Of a stretch of DNA of 64,000 bases, positions 45,901 through 55,420 are shown in pieces (within the stretch, counting starts at the first letter, position 1; every line of letters starts with the position of its first letter). The translations under genes and the position numbers were made by a program. Origin of the DNA: DATFVA01 sp963815785 (lineage in GTDB: Bacteria; Bacteroidota; Ignavibacteria; Ignavibacteriales; Ignavibacteriaceae); NCBI GenBank assembly GCA_963815785.1, contig CAWFHZ010000020.1, forward strand, positions 1 through 64,000. The letters are read 5' to 3'. The notes below the pieces were generated by a model that worked only from the letters and a program-made list of their open reading frames with translations, was not told where the DNA came from and searched no databases.

Positions 45901-46464
45901 CTATTTTAAATCATCTTCCAGAATAAAAATTGATCTCAGATTTCTATACTTCTGAGCGTAATCCAAACCATAACCTATTACGAATTTACTTGGAATATCA
46001 AAGCCAATATAATCAATTTTAACTTTATATTTAAGGCTTTTTGGTTTCACCAGAAGTGATACAACTTTCATACTTGCAGGATGATAATGAGCAATATGTT
46101 CTTCTATAAATTTTATAGATAAACCCGAGTCAACTATGTCTTCAACAATTATAATATCCCTGCCGTCAACTTCACAATTTAGTTCCTTAACCAGGGTAAC
46201 TTTTCCTGAAGAAATTTTTGCGTCGCCGTAGCTTGAAAGTTTAAAAAAATCGATTTCACAATCAACATCAACATTTTTTACAAGATCTGAAAGAAATAAA
46301 AATGCCCCGTTAAGAACTCCTATAAAAACAGGAGTTTTTCCTTTGTAATCGCGGGATATTTCATCTCCAAGTTCTTTAATTCGCTTCTGAAGCTTTTCTT
46401 CCTCAATGAACGGCACAAAAATATCATCGTCAATTACAAGTTTATTGTTTTTTATTCCAGGCAT
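45901..46464 (-). CDS. hpt: Hypoxanthine phosphoribosyltransferase
   Basis: Salvages hypoxanthine and guanine to IMP and GMP with PRPP. The 187-residue protein has the PRPP loop IIIVEDIVDSGLS, the N-terminal VFIGVLNGAFLFLSDL, and KFVIGYGLDYAQKYRNL near the end. The ATG lies inside the last codons of tilS (13-base overlap), and ftsH follows after 27 bases. Confidence 0.94.
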   Translation of the reverse strand: MPGIKNNKLVIDDDIFVPFIEEEKLQKRIKELGDEISRDYKGKTPVFIGVLNGAFLFLSDLVKNVDVDCEIDFFKLSSYGDAKISSGKVTLVKELNCEVDGRDIIIVEDIVDSGLSIKFIEEHIAHYHPASMKVVSLLVKPKSLKYKVKIDYIGFDIPSKFVIGYGLDYAQKYRNLRSIFILEDDLK

Positions 46465-47816
46465 AGTTCTAATATTTTTTCTGTTGATGGAGTGACTTTA
46501 AATCTTTCATCCAGGCGCATTCCGATAACCCAGACAATTCTGTTTTTATTTAACATTATGAGATGATTTTTTTTGCTCGAAGACTCAACCTTATTTTCAT
46601 TCAGATAATCAGAGACTTTTTTTGAGCCTTTCATACCCAAAGGATAAAAAAAATCTCCCGGTTTCCATTTTCTTACTGTAAACTGTTTTGCGATAGTATC
46701 TGCTGAAATATACTCTTTATTTTTATTATTTGAATAAAACACAGTACTACTATCACATTTTTTAATTGATAACTGACCAACCGATGTACTTTTTGTATCA
46801 CCAATATTAATTATAACTTCTGAATCCTGGTCGGGTTCACGCACAGGAATTATTTTCAGATACTCTCTTTCCCTGAAAACAATTATCCCGCCGGAAAGTT
46901 CAATCCGCTTACCAACTTGTGTTTTAACCAATGAAAGAATTTTTTTTAGATCGTTAGAGAAAATTTGTGTATTTAGCTCCTTCTCCAACAGATTTTTTAA
47001 GAACAAACTTTGTATAGATTTATTTACATTTTCTAATTCCGCGATCTGAACTTTAATAATACCTGAAGAATCTCTGTTCGTATTTTTGAAAACCTCAGTT
47101 TCATTAGTCCTGATATATTCATTAATCTTTTTAAAATTTTCAGAAGAATTAAATATGGAAGTTTCCAGGGACGGGTTCAGTCTCTCTTTTATCAGGGGAA
47201 TAATTTTATTCCGTAAATAATTTCTTTCAAAGTCGGAATCATAATTACTTTTATCAATCCTGTAATTAATTTTTTTTTGACTCAAATAAGATAAAATCTC
47301 ATCTTTGGTAAAACATAAAATCGGGCGGATTATATTTTTTCTTTTTACAGGAATCCCTGAGATTCCATCAAGACCGGTTCCTTTAATAAGGTTTAATAAA
47401 ACAGTTTCAGTATTATCATTAGAGTTATGTGCTGTTGCAATTTTATCAAGTCTTTTCTTCTTCACCAATGATTCAAATTCTTTGTAACGTAAAATTCTTC
47501 CGGCTTCTTCCAGGGAAATTCTATTTCGTTCTGAAAATGATTTTACTCTTTTTCTGACCGAATCAAATTTTATTTTATTTCTTTCACAGTAGTTTTTACA
47601 GAATTTTTCATCGTCTGCGGCTTCATTTCCCCTGAGCAAATGATTAACGTGGAGTGCACACACTTCTATCTGTAGTTTTTTTTTGAATTTGGTAAGAAGA
47701 TGAAGAAGAAAAATTGAATCAGGACCCCCGCTGAATCCAACAAGAATTTTTTCATTCCGAATAATAAGTGATTGCTCGTCGATGAATTTTAGAAATTTCT
47801 GTTCTATTCTTTCCAT
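46452..47816 (-). CDS. tilS: tRNA(Ile)-lysidine synthase
   Basis: Converts C34 of the CAU tRNA(Ile) to lysidine so that it reads AUA. The 454-residue protein begins with the PP-loop SGGPDS at 29-34, then VCALHVNHLLRG, ATAHNSNDNTETVLLNLIKGTGLDGISGIP, and a C-terminal TilS domain with VRKWKPGDFFYPLGMKGSKKVSDYL. It overlaps hpt and starts five bases after ribE. Confidence 0.95.
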   Translation of the reverse strand: MERIEQKFLKFIDEQSLIIRNEKILVGFSGGPDSIFLLHLLTKFKKKLQIEVCALHVNHLLRGNEAADDEKFCKNYCERNKIKFDSVRKRVKSFSERNRISLEEAGRILRYKEFESLVKKKRLDKIATAHNSNDNTETVLLNLIKGTGLDGISGIPVKRKNIIRPILCFTKDEILSYLSQKKINYRIDKSNYDSDFERNYLRNKIIPLIKERLNPSLETSIFNSSENFKKINEYIRTNETEVFKNTNRDSSGIIKVQIAELENVNKSIQSLFLKNLLEKELNTQIFSNDLKKILSLVKTQVGKRIELSGGIIVFREREYLKIIPVREPDQDSEVIINIGDTKSTSVGQLSIKKCDSSTVFYSNNKNKEYISADTIAKQFTVRKWKPGDFFYPLGMKGSKKVSDYLNENKVESSSKKNHLIMLNKNRIVWVIGMRLDERFKVTPSTEKILELCLE

Positions 47817-47821
47817 TAAAA

Positions 47822-48424
47822 TTAATTATCAGGTTCTTTGTTTTCCATGATTCGTTCGACATATTTACCAAGAACATCAAACTCAAGGTTTACAGTACTA
47901 CCCGGCTTCTTTGTTGAAAACACAGTTTCTTTCCAGGTATGGGGAATAATTCCGATACCAAAAACATTCCCGTTAAGTTCCGCAACTGTCATACTTACCC
48001 CGTCAATGGAAACAGAGCCGACATAAATTAAATATTGTTTGAACTTCTCAGGAAATCGAATTCTCATAAAATGACTATTGGACAATTCGTTTATCTCAAC
48101 AACTTCACCTTTGGTATCAACATGACCAAGCACAAAATGACCGCCCAATCTTGCATCTGCTTTAAGCGGGCGTTCAAGATTAACCTGATCACCAATTTGC
48201 AGATCACCAAGGTTGGTTTTCTTTAATGTTTCTTCAATGGTATCCATAGAAACTGAACTGTTTGTTTTGTCTACGACTGTAAGGCAGCAGCCGTTAACAC
48301 TGATACTGCTTCCGATCCCGGAATCTTCAAGAACCTTATCGGCTTTAATTTCAAGACGGTAACCATCACCCGTTTTTATTTTATTTATCAAAATGCCTTT
48401 CTCTTCAACAAGCCCCGTAAACAT
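47822..48424 (-). CDS. ribE: Riboflavin synthase alpha chain
   Basis: Dismutates two molecules of lumazine to riboflavin. The 200-residue protein has the tandem lumazine-binding domains: MFTGLVEEKGIL at the N-terminus, SVNGCCLTVV, LGGHFVLGHVDTKGEV opening the second, and VSIDGVSMTVAEL. It lies with the two ribD parts in one minus-strand group, separated by a 94-base gap. Confidence 0.95.
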   Translation of the reverse strand: MFTGLVEEKGILINKIKTGDGYRLEIKADKVLEDSGIGSSISVNGCCLTVVDKTNSSVSMDTIEETLKKTNLGDLQIGDQVNLERPLKADARLGGHFVLGHVDTKGEVVEINELSNSHFMRIRFPEKFKQYLIYVGSVSIDGVSMTVAELNGNVFGIGIIPHTWKETVFSTKKPGSTVNLEFDVLGKYVERIMENKEPDN

Positions 48425-48518
48425 TTTAAGTTCTCCCGTAATATTATTGCGATATTTAAAGAGTAAAGTTACAAATATTTGAGAAGAAGGTTAAAAAATC
48501 GAATAGGATTTTTGCAGT

Positions 48519-49154
48519 TCATCTTTCCAATTGCAGCATCAGATCTTCACCTATTAATTCGTAATTTCTGATTTTAACTTTAAGTGATTTCTTAATACTC
48601 TTAACTCCAATGTTTTCTACAAGAGGAATTCCATTACCAATTAGTTTTGGAGAGATAAAAAGGAATATATCGTCATAGAGATTACTTCTGAGGAATGATG
48701 AAAATACGCGGCTCCCTCCTTCAACAAGTACTGAAGCTATCTGATTCTTAGCCAGTTCCTTCATAACATTTTTCAGATTAAGGCTGCCATCTTTATCCGC
48801 TTTCGCAAATACAACTTTAACTCCCAGAGAAAGAAACTTTTTTACTTTTCGTTTACCTTCATTTTCTGAAGAGGTTACCAGTATGGTTTTATGATCGCCG
48901 TTTCTGTAAAATAATTTTTTATCCGGTTTAAGGTTTAATTTACTATCTAAAATAATTCTGTGAGGGTTTCTTCCATCGGTTAGTCTTACTGTGAGTGAAG
49001 GGTCATCTTTATCAACCGTTCCTGCACCCACAAGAACTGCATCATAATTTGCTCTCAAATGATGCACAAATTTCCTGGAGGGTATTGAGGAAATCCATTG
49101 AGAGCCACCTTTTAAATCGGCTATTTTTCCATCTAGTGTCTGAGCAGCTTTCAA
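48519..49154 (-). CDS. ribD: RibD reductase domain (C-terminal half of split ribD)
   Basis: Reduces the ribosyl side chain of the deaminated pyrimidine with NADPH. It carries the family motifs KAAQTLDGKIAD, VGAGTVDKDDPSLTVR, RIILDSKL and SVLVEGGSRVFSSFL. The apparent TTG start at 49,154 is not real: one codon frame upstream reads IPYVSL, continuous with the deaminase once one base is added to the T8 run at 49,169-49,176. RibD is normally one bifunctional chain of about 360 residues, and the joined length here fits. Confidence 0.88.
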   Translation of the reverse strand: MKAAQTLDGKIADLKGGSQWISSIPSRKFVHHLRANYDAVLVGAGTVDKDDPSLTVRLTDGRNPHRIILDSKLNLKPDKKLFYRNGDHKTILVTSSENEGKRKVKKFLSLGVKVVFAKADKDGSLNLKNVMKELAKNQIASVLVEGGSRVFSSFLRSNLYDDIFLFISPKLIGNGIPLVENIGVKSIKKSLKVKIRNYELIGEDLMLQLER

Positions 49155-49603
49155 AGAGACATAGGGAATTTTTTTTGTGATATATTTAAAAAGAATTTAT
49201 TAAGATTTATACATTCATTTTCAAGAACCCCGACTTTAACCTCTATTCCCGCAGATTTTAATTTTTTCACCCCATTGCCGCTTACCAGGGGATTCATATC
49301 CAGAGTACCGATAACAACTCTTTTAATCTTTTTCTCTATTATCTGATCTACACACGGGGGAGTTTTTCCGTAATGGCTGCAAGGTTCCAGGTTGATGAAA
49401 AGGGTGCCTCCATCAACTGATTCTTTTGCATTTTCAAAGGCATTTATTTCAGCATGGTTTGCTCCGTATTTTTGATGAAAACCAGCTCCTATTATCCTGT
49501 CATTCTTTACAAGTATACATCCTACCAGAGGATTTGGACTAACCTCTCCTATTCCTTTCTTTGCAATCTCTAATGCTAATTGTATGTAGGATTCATCAGT
49601 CAA
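49151..49603 (-). CDS. ribD: RibD deaminase domain (N-terminal half of split ribD)
   Basis: Deaminates the diaminopyrimidine intermediate of riboflavin synthesis. Zinc ligands are in NHAEINAF and EPCSHYGKTPPC, and the family opening is SPNPLVGCILVK. The frame ends QKKFPMSL directly after an A8 tract on the coding strand, while the linker to the reductase continues one frame over. A missing base in that tract explains it; transcriptional slippage on A8 could also restore full-length protein. greA is 20 bases upstream. Confidence 0.9.
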   Translation of the reverse strand: MTDESYIQLALEIAKKGIGEVSPNPLVGCILVKNDRIIGAGFHQKYGANHAEINAFENAKESVDGGTLFINLEPCSHYGKTPPCVDQIIEKKIKRVVIGTLDMNPLVSGNGVKKLKSAGIEVKVGVLENECINLNKFFLNISQKKFPMSL

Positions 49604-49623
49604 ATTATTTTAACTGTATAGAA

Positions 49624-50100
49624 TTATTTAATGTCTAATATTTCAAACTCCAGCATTCCTGCAGGAGCCTTAACTTTAACTTTATCCCCAACTTTAGCTC
49701 CCATCAAACCCTGTCCAACAGGTGATGTAACTGATATTTTTCCCGCCTGAAAATCTGCTTCTTCAGGTGATACTAACGTATAAACGATATTTTTCTTACT
49801 GGTTAAATTTTTTATGCTTACGGTAGATAGAATATGAACCTTATCATTTTCAAATTGATTTGTGTCTATTATTCTTGCACGTGAGAGGGTGTCTTCAAGC
49901 TTACTGATTCTAAGCTCAAATAATCCCTGCTCTTCCTTAGCGGCGTCATATTCTGCATTTTCAGAAAGGTCCCCATGTGCACGGGCTTCGGCAATTTTTT
50001 GTGCCATTTCCTTTCGACCACTAATCTTCATTTCTTTTAATTCTTTCTCCAGTTCAACCAGTCGTTCCCTGGTTAAATAAACAAAATTTCCGTCACTCAT
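49624..50100 (-). CDS. greA: Transcription elongation factor GreA
   Basis: Rescues backtracked RNA polymerase by stimulating transcript cleavage. The 158-residue protein has the N-terminal coiled coil with ARAHGDLSENAEYDAAKEEQ, whose acidic residues enter the polymerase channel, and the C-terminal FKBP-like domain ending in SPVGQGLMGAKVGDKVKVKAP. It heads the ribD group. Confidence 0.95.
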   Translation of the reverse strand: MSDGNFVYLTRERLVELEKELKEMKISGRKEMAQKIAEARAHGDLSENAEYDAAKEEQGLFELRISKLEDTLSRARIIDTNQFENDKVHILSTVSIKNLTSKKNIVYTLVSPEEADFQAGKISVTSPVGQGLMGAKVGDKVKVKAPAGMLEFEILDIK

Positions 50101-50127
50101 TTAAATTCTCAGATTATTGGTGAATTT

Positions 50128-50160
50128 AAAAAAAAATTGCCACCGCAGTTTCCGCAGTGG
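50128..50160 (-). terminator. Terminator between M1 peptidase and greA
   Basis: On the minus strand a CCACTGC / GCGGTGG hairpin with one mismatch and a GGAAACT loop is followed by CAA and nine T's (complement of 50,128-50,136). It would end the peptidase transcript before greA. Confidence 0.6.
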
Positions 50161-50217
50161 TCGATTCGAAAATAAATAATTAAAGTTATGTTGTCAAGAA
50201 TAGCTTTAACTTAAAAA

Positions 50218-52182
50218 TTATTTTAAAACTACCATTTTTTTGGATGTTGAATAACCGGGAACGATCATTTTATAATAGTATATCCCGCTGGAAAGCCCGG
50301 GAATATCAACTTTTACTTCATAGGTTCCGGCAGGTTTTTCCTCATCTACCGGAATTGCGATTTGCTGACCTAATGAATTGTAAATTATTATTTTAACAGG
50401 AATAAAGCCTTTAGTACTTACCGGAATTTCATACCTGATTGTTGTTGCCGGGTTAAAAGGATTAGGATAGTTCTGTTCAAGATTGTAGGAATCTGGTTTC
50501 GTGATATCTATTGAATCACTTGTACTGACTTCTTTCATTATCCAATTATGCGGATCAAATGAGATGAATTCCGGTTTGCCAATCACATTAAATTCAAATT
50601 CCTGGCTGTTCTGGTTGTTGAAAATTCTTATAACAGTATCAGCAAAAGTTGTATGTATTTTTATGTCTATCGGCATTATAAAAAAAACAGGATCGGAATT
50701 TAGTGTTTGTGTTAATTTAAAATCTATATCGTAATCGTTTACTCCATTTTTTTTATAATCCCAGCTGTAATTATAATGGGGATAACCCTTTCCGTAAACC
50801 CATTCATTAAAAAAATATTCCAGGTTCTTACCATAAACATTTTCCGCCACACTTCTAAAATCATCTGTAGAAGCATTATTATATCTCAGACCAGGTGAAG
50901 CTGCATATGATTTCATTATTCTGAAAAAAGTTGAATCTCCTACTACGCCGCGTAGCATATGGAGGACAATTGCACCTTTTGCATAAGTGCTTGCGTAATT
51001 AAAAATTGTTGCAACAGAGCTTATATCATTCGCATAAACCGAACTCTTTGCGCTTTTTGCATAAGCCATCAGCGACTCAATATAAGGGGCATAGGACGAT
51101 TGGTCTATTGCTTCAAAATAAACCGCTTCAGAATATGTTGCAAAACCTTCATTCATCCATATCTCATGCCAGTTTTTGCAGGTTATCATATCTCCGAACC
51201 ACTGGTGTGCAAGTTCGTGAGCAATTATTTGTTCACTAAAACTACCGAGTGAAGTTATTGTCTGATGTTCCATTCCCCCCGACCAGCCGAATTCAGCATG
51301 CCCGTATTTCTGATCGATAAATGGATATAGTCCGTATCTATCAGAGAAGATTTCTAGCATACGAACAGTTTTATCCAGCAATGGTTTAACATTATTAAAA
51401 TTTTCAGGATAAATGTAATGTACAACCGGCATCGAGTCGGCAGGTGAATAATGAAAATATGTTTTATATACGGTGTAGTTAGTTACAGCCATTGAAATAA
51501 GATAGTTAGCAATCGGGTGAATATTATTCCAAAAATATGTGTGTGTTCCATCTCCGTTTTCATTCACTCTTTGCAGAACTCCGTTGGAAACCGGGATTAG
51601 ATTATCTGCACACGTCAGGTTAACCTGGGAGGAATCCACTTTATCATCCGGATTATCCTTACAGGGCCACCAGTCCTTTGCTCCGTAAGGTTCACTTAAA
51701 GTCCAGATTGCGGGATCGCCGTTATGTGAACCAAATTCAATACTGCCAAAACCGTTTGAAACAGGAACTCCCCGATAAAATACAACTACCGAAAATTTTT
51801 CATTTGGCTGATAAACACGAGGCAGGTTTATCATCAACTTATCATTCTGATGTGTGAAAGTTAAAACAGAATTATTTGAAATTACCGAATCCACCTGAAG
51901 ATTATTACTCAAATCAAGAAAAAATGAATTTAGTGCTTGAGAAAATGGAACCGCATCGATCTGTACAGAACCTTTAAGATAATTTGGTGAATATGATAGG
52001 GCAAGATCAAGCTTGTAGTATTTTGCGTCAATAGTCAGATCGCCCGGATATAAAGATTTGGAAAGAGAAAATGTTCTCTCAAGCTGTTGTTTTTCGTTCT
52101 CAAAAATTGAATGATCTATTGACTGTGCCGATACAAATATTGTACAAAACAGCAGAGCAAATGTGATTAAATATTTCAGCAT
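50218..52182 (-). CDS. M1 family aminopeptidase secreted by T9SS
   Basis: A 654-residue secreted zinc metallopeptidase. The signal peptide is residues 1-19 (ending VSA-QS). The catalytic domain has GGMEHQT at 302-308, HELAHQWFGD at 322-331 and the third zinc ligand Glu345 in NEGFATY. The tail from about 565 is a type A sorting domain: NYPNPFNPATTIRYEIP, then YNSLGQQI and YYYKMIVPGYSTSKKMVVLK. It is therefore predicted to cross the outer membrane by T9SS. The C-terminal ERAP-like domain of full-length M1 enzymes is absent. Confidence 0.93.
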   Translation of the reverse strand: MLKYLITFALLFCTIFVSAQSIDHSIFENEKQQLERTFSLSKSLYPGDLTIDAKYYKLDLALSYSPNYLKGSVQIDAVPFSQALNSFFLDLSNNLQVDSVISNNSVLTFTHQNDKLMINLPRVYQPNEKFSVVVFYRGVPVSNGFGSIEFGSHNGDPAIWTLSEPYGAKDWWPCKDNPDDKVDSSQVNLTCADNLIPVSNGVLQRVNENGDGTHTYFWNNIHPIANYLISMAVTNYTVYKTYFHYSPADSMPVVHYIYPENFNNVKPLLDKTVRMLEIFSDRYGLYPFIDQKYGHAEFGWSGGMEHQTITSLGSFSEQIIAHELAHQWFGDMITCKNWHEIWMNEGFATYSEAVYFEAIDQSSYAPYIESLMAYAKSAKSSVYANDISSVATIFNYASTYAKGAIVLHMLRGVVGDSTFFRIMKSYAASPGLRYNNASTDDFRSVAENVYGKNLEYFFNEWVYGKGYPHYNYSWDYKKNGVNDYDIDFKLTQTLNSDPVFFIMPIDIKIHTTFADTVIRIFNNQNSQEFEFNVIGKPEFISFDPHNWIMKEVSTSDSIDITKPDSYNLEQNYPNPFNPATTIRYEIPVSTKGFIPVKIIIYNSLGQQIAIPVDEEKPAGTYEVKVDIPGLSSGIYYYKMIVPGYSTSKKMVVLK

Positions 52183-52263
52183 GTTTTCATCTAATAACTA
52201 ATACATCAATATAACCATATATCCAAAATTCCGTAATTCCAATATTCCAGCTTCCCTTTGGTT

Positions 52264-53847
52264 TTAATTCACTTCCTGAATTCTGCAGATTGATCTGAAA
52301 CTGCAATAGCGGCAAACTTTTTCTTCTCTTTTTTCAAGCTGCGAAAGTCTGAAATCCCCACGGCTGATTCCATCAACATATCTGTTTATTGCCTCCAAAC
52401 AGATTTCAATCATCTCCACGTACTTCTCTGTAATTTCTTTTTCTGAATTTTTTTTACCAAAACTCAATTCTTTTCTTCCAAAATCTGCCGCACTATACTT
52501 TAAAGAATAAATTGATGCGCCTGCCGGTTTATATTCCTCATTCAGTTCTGATTTTATAATCTCTTTGGCTGCATATAAATAAAGCATAAGCTGAAGCTGG
52601 AGTCCATCATAAATATCATTTTTACTCAGCTTACTTTTTCCGGTCTTGTAATCATATATTTTATAAGTTCCGGTATCCATATTTATATCAACTCTATCAA
52701 TTTTGCCACGCACCTTTACTTCACCCGCTTTTAGTTCTTTCAGACGTACCTTCTGATTTTCTTCTTCTTTAACCTGTCCAAAACCGGTTTCAAAAAATTC
52801 AGGAATATATCCTTCAGAACTTTCCTTTTCCTCAATAAGAAATTTGTATAGCATTGAATTTTTGCGGTTGCCATCAATTCCAAATATTTTTTCTCTTTCA
52901 AAAAATGAAAGCGGAGAATTGAAGTTAACTTCTTTCACTCTTTCTTCAGCTATTTTAAATAAAAGGTTTTCAGCCTTAAGGAAATCTGCATCTGAGCAAG
53001 CATTTAAAACAATTTTATCTTTTTTCAATTTCGAATAAAAATTAAACAAAATACTATGAATTAAACTGCCTAACTCAAGTGCCTCAATTTCCTCAGTGGG
53101 TTCTTCAAAAACATCCAGCTTTAAAATTCTTTCTGCAAAATATTTGTAAGGACACAAAGCATAAGTTTCAAGCTGGGTAATTGAAAATTGTCTGTCTTTC
53201 ATCCGTGTGAGATTGATTTTACCTTCAGATGATAAGTCTTCTGAAATAAATCCGGTAAATGCATTTTGCATAAAAGGATTTTCAGTTCTCGCAAGATCAA
53301 TTTTCATTGCAGTCGTAATTTCTTCAGTGTTTAGTCCAATTGAGGTAAGATCAAATAATTCTTTGGTTTTTTCAATTCCGTTTTTCCCGATAAAAGCTAA
53401 AAGCTGCTGCCTGGTATAAATCGTATTCTCATAATCATTATCCTCCCCAACGGAAACCTCAAATGTATTCAGGAATTCCTGCAGAAAATCAGATTGCACA
53501 AATTCTTTTCTTTCATCTCTGCGCGGAAAAGTTAAGTAAAGTTTTTTATTCCATGCACAGAGAGACTGATAAAAGAGATATCTTTGAACGGTTAAATGAT
53601 TTTGTTCGCCCCGGATTCTTGCCATTGTACCTGAGAAGAAGATTTCCGGAGAAAACCTTGTAGGAAAATCTCCGTCACATAAACCGGCAATAAACAAATG
53701 GTCAAACTTGAGTCCGCGTATTTCATTTAAAGTGGTTATTTGTACTCCGTAGCCCGGTTTCTCAGCAATATTGTATCGTGAAGAACTTACTGCAGTTTTT
53801 AAATTATGAAGAAAAAATCCGATCGGGAATTTTTCTTTCTCCACCAA
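52264..53847 (-). CDS. AddB-like PD-(D/E)XK nuclease, C-terminal part (split)
   Basis: The nuclease half of an AddB/RexB-like repair protein. GLKFDHLFIAGLCDGDFPTRF is helicase-like, followed by a PD-(D/E)XK domain with GSLIHSILFNFY, KGKIDRVDI-like and YKIYDYKTGKSKLSK. Four Cys (YALCPYKYF and VCRYCSFRSIC) match the Fe-S cluster of AddB. The TTG at 53,847 is not a true start: the preceding frame joins here if one base is removed from the T5 run at 53,830-53,834. The joined protein is about 1,050 residues. Confidence 0.82.
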   Translation of the reverse strand: MVEKEKFPIGFFLHNLKTAVSSSRYNIAEKPGYGVQITTLNEIRGLKFDHLFIAGLCDGDFPTRFSPEIFFSGTMARIRGEQNHLTVQRYLFYQSLCAWNKKLYLTFPRRDERKEFVQSDFLQEFLNTFEVSVGEDNDYENTIYTRQQLLAFIGKNGIEKTKELFDLTSIGLNTEEITTAMKIDLARTENPFMQNAFTGFISEDLSSEGKINLTRMKDRQFSITQLETYALCPYKYFAERILKLDVFEEPTEEIEALELGSLIHSILFNFYSKLKKDKIVLNACSDADFLKAENLLFKIAEERVKEVNFNSPLSFFEREKIFGIDGNRKNSMLYKFLIEEKESSEGYIPEFFETGFGQVKEEENQKVRLKELKAGEVKVRGKIDRVDINMDTGTYKIYDYKTGKSKLSKNDIYDGLQLQLMLYLYAAKEIIKSELNEEYKPAGASIYSLKYSAADFGRKELSFGKKNSEKEITEKYVEMIEICLEAINRYVDGISRGDFRLSQLEKREEKVCRYCSFRSICRIQEVN

Positions 53848-55420
53848 ACTGATTATTCAGAAGAGAAAGTATTTCGTCAGTTGTTTCAAGAAATGCATTT
53901 ATCGATTTAATATTTTTTTCAGCATTTGTATCAGAGCCAGCTATAATTCTGACAGGCAATCCCAGTTTATTAATAAGATCATCAAGATTTTTCCTGAATT
54001 CCGGGATTGAACTTTTATGAAGGAAAGGATTCAGATAATCCCGAATTTTATCAATATCGTTAAGCGCTTTTTTGTATGATTCCCTTTTTTCCGGCATATT
54101 ATAAGAATCAATTTCACCTTCATCAATTGAAACTAATGCTTCATTCAGAGTTTTCTGCCAGTTATCAAAACCCGAAATAATTTTTAAATTAACAGAAGCT
54201 GTTAAAAGGTTTGTTAAATTTATTCCCTCAATTTCAAGAATTCCACCACTAAGCGCCCTGAAAATATTTTTATAATAAAAATCGTTTTCGACAATCTCGA
54301 GGAAACTGATCAATGAAACAACTGGAGATGCTGTATCAAGTGGAAATCTGTCGGTGAGATTAAAGGGTATACCGTAGAGTGGAAAAATGTCGCGGATAAT
54401 TTCAGAATAATTGCTAATAAGATTAAACACCACACAAATTTGATCCGGCTGAATATCCTGGTTAATAATTAATTCTTTTATTTCAGAGGCTATTAATTCT
54501 ATTTCTTTTTCACGGGAGGATCCGGAAATAGTTTTAATTTGAGTTTTATAACCTTTTATCGGGTTATTAATTTTATTTGTAAAAAGATATTTTCTAATTT
54601 CATCCTGTGATTTTACGAAAGGAGAAATTGATTTGTCATTAATTTCTTTAAACCCCTTTGAAACAAGATTTTCATAGCACTGATCGAGATGTGAAAATAT
54701 AAGTGGATTATAACGGTAATAATCAAAACTTAGGAAAAGTTCAGCTTTGTTCACCTGGGCTAATTTATTGATTATTTCAACTTCGGGAAGAGTGAATTCA
54801 TCAAATCCCATTATTATTATCAGATCAACCTTTGGATACAAAAAAGAAAAATGATCATAAAATTTATTCCCCTCCAGTTCAATTAACGAAGAATAAATAT
54901 CCCCTGTTTCTTTTAATCCTAATGAAACAATTTTTTTTTGATAAACTTCAAACACATTAGCAATATCGTACGTTTTGTTTTTTTCAGAACCTGTTAATTC
55001 TTCTGCTTCATTCCTTAATTTATCCGGAACAATTCCGTGCCTTTTATATTCAGAGATAACATTTCTTATTCTCTCTATTGTGCCTGATGGAATTTCATCA
55101 TTATAGTTTGAGAAATAATTCAGATTCACTTCGGCAAAACTCTGCTTTAAAATAATGGAGGCAGCTGCATCAGTCAGAATATTCGGTTTAACAGAATCAC
55201 TTTTAAATAGCAGTTTGGAAGAAATTGATCCGATAGTTTCAAGATTTAGTTTTCCGGTCACTTTGCCTGGTGAGTTGGAAATCAGTTCCCTCATAAGCGC
55301 TCTGATTCTCCTGTTAGTCGGGACAATCATTAATAATGAATCAAGCTTATGTTGCTGAGTTTTAAGGTTTATTTCAAAATCGACATCAAATTCTTTTCTG
55401 TTAGTCCTGGTTAAAATCAT
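53804..55420 (-). CDS. AddB-like protein, N-terminal part (split)
   Basis: The helicase-like half of the same gene: SLLMIVPTNRRIRALMREL at the start is the modified motif I region of AddB-type inactivated helicases, followed by IIIMGFDEFTLPEVEIINKL and a QICVVFNLISNYSEIIRDIF segment. The frame ends FGGERKIPDRIFSS; with one base fewer it reads FGGERKFPIGFFLHNLK into the nuclease half. AddA is not seen in the window. The start overlaps the CYTH gene stop (ATGA). Confidence 0.8.
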   Translation of the reverse strand: MILTRTNRKEFDVDFEINLKTQQHKLDSLLMIVPTNRRIRALMRELISNSPGKVTGKLNLETIGSISSKLLFKSDSVKPNILTDAAASIILKQSFAEVNLNYFSNYNDEIPSGTIERIRNVISEYKRHGIVPDKLRNEAEELTGSEKNKTYDIANVFEVYQKKIVSLGLKETGDIYSSLIELEGNKFYDHFSFLYPKVDLIIIMGFDEFTLPEVEIINKLAQVNKAELFLSFDYYRYNPLIFSHLDQCYENLVSKGFKEINDKSISPFVKSQDEIRKYLFTNKINNPIKGYKTQIKTISGSSREKEIELIASEIKELIINQDIQPDQICVVFNLISNYSEIIRDIFPLYGIPFNLTDRFPLDTASPVVSLISFLEIVENDFYYKNIFRALSGGILEIEGINLTNLLTASVNLKIISGFDNWQKTLNEALVSIDEGEIDSYNMPEKRESYKKALNDIDKIRDYLNPFLHKSSIPEFRKNLDDLINKLGLPVRIIAGSDTNAEKNIKSINAFLETTDEILSLLNNQFGGERKIPDRIFSS

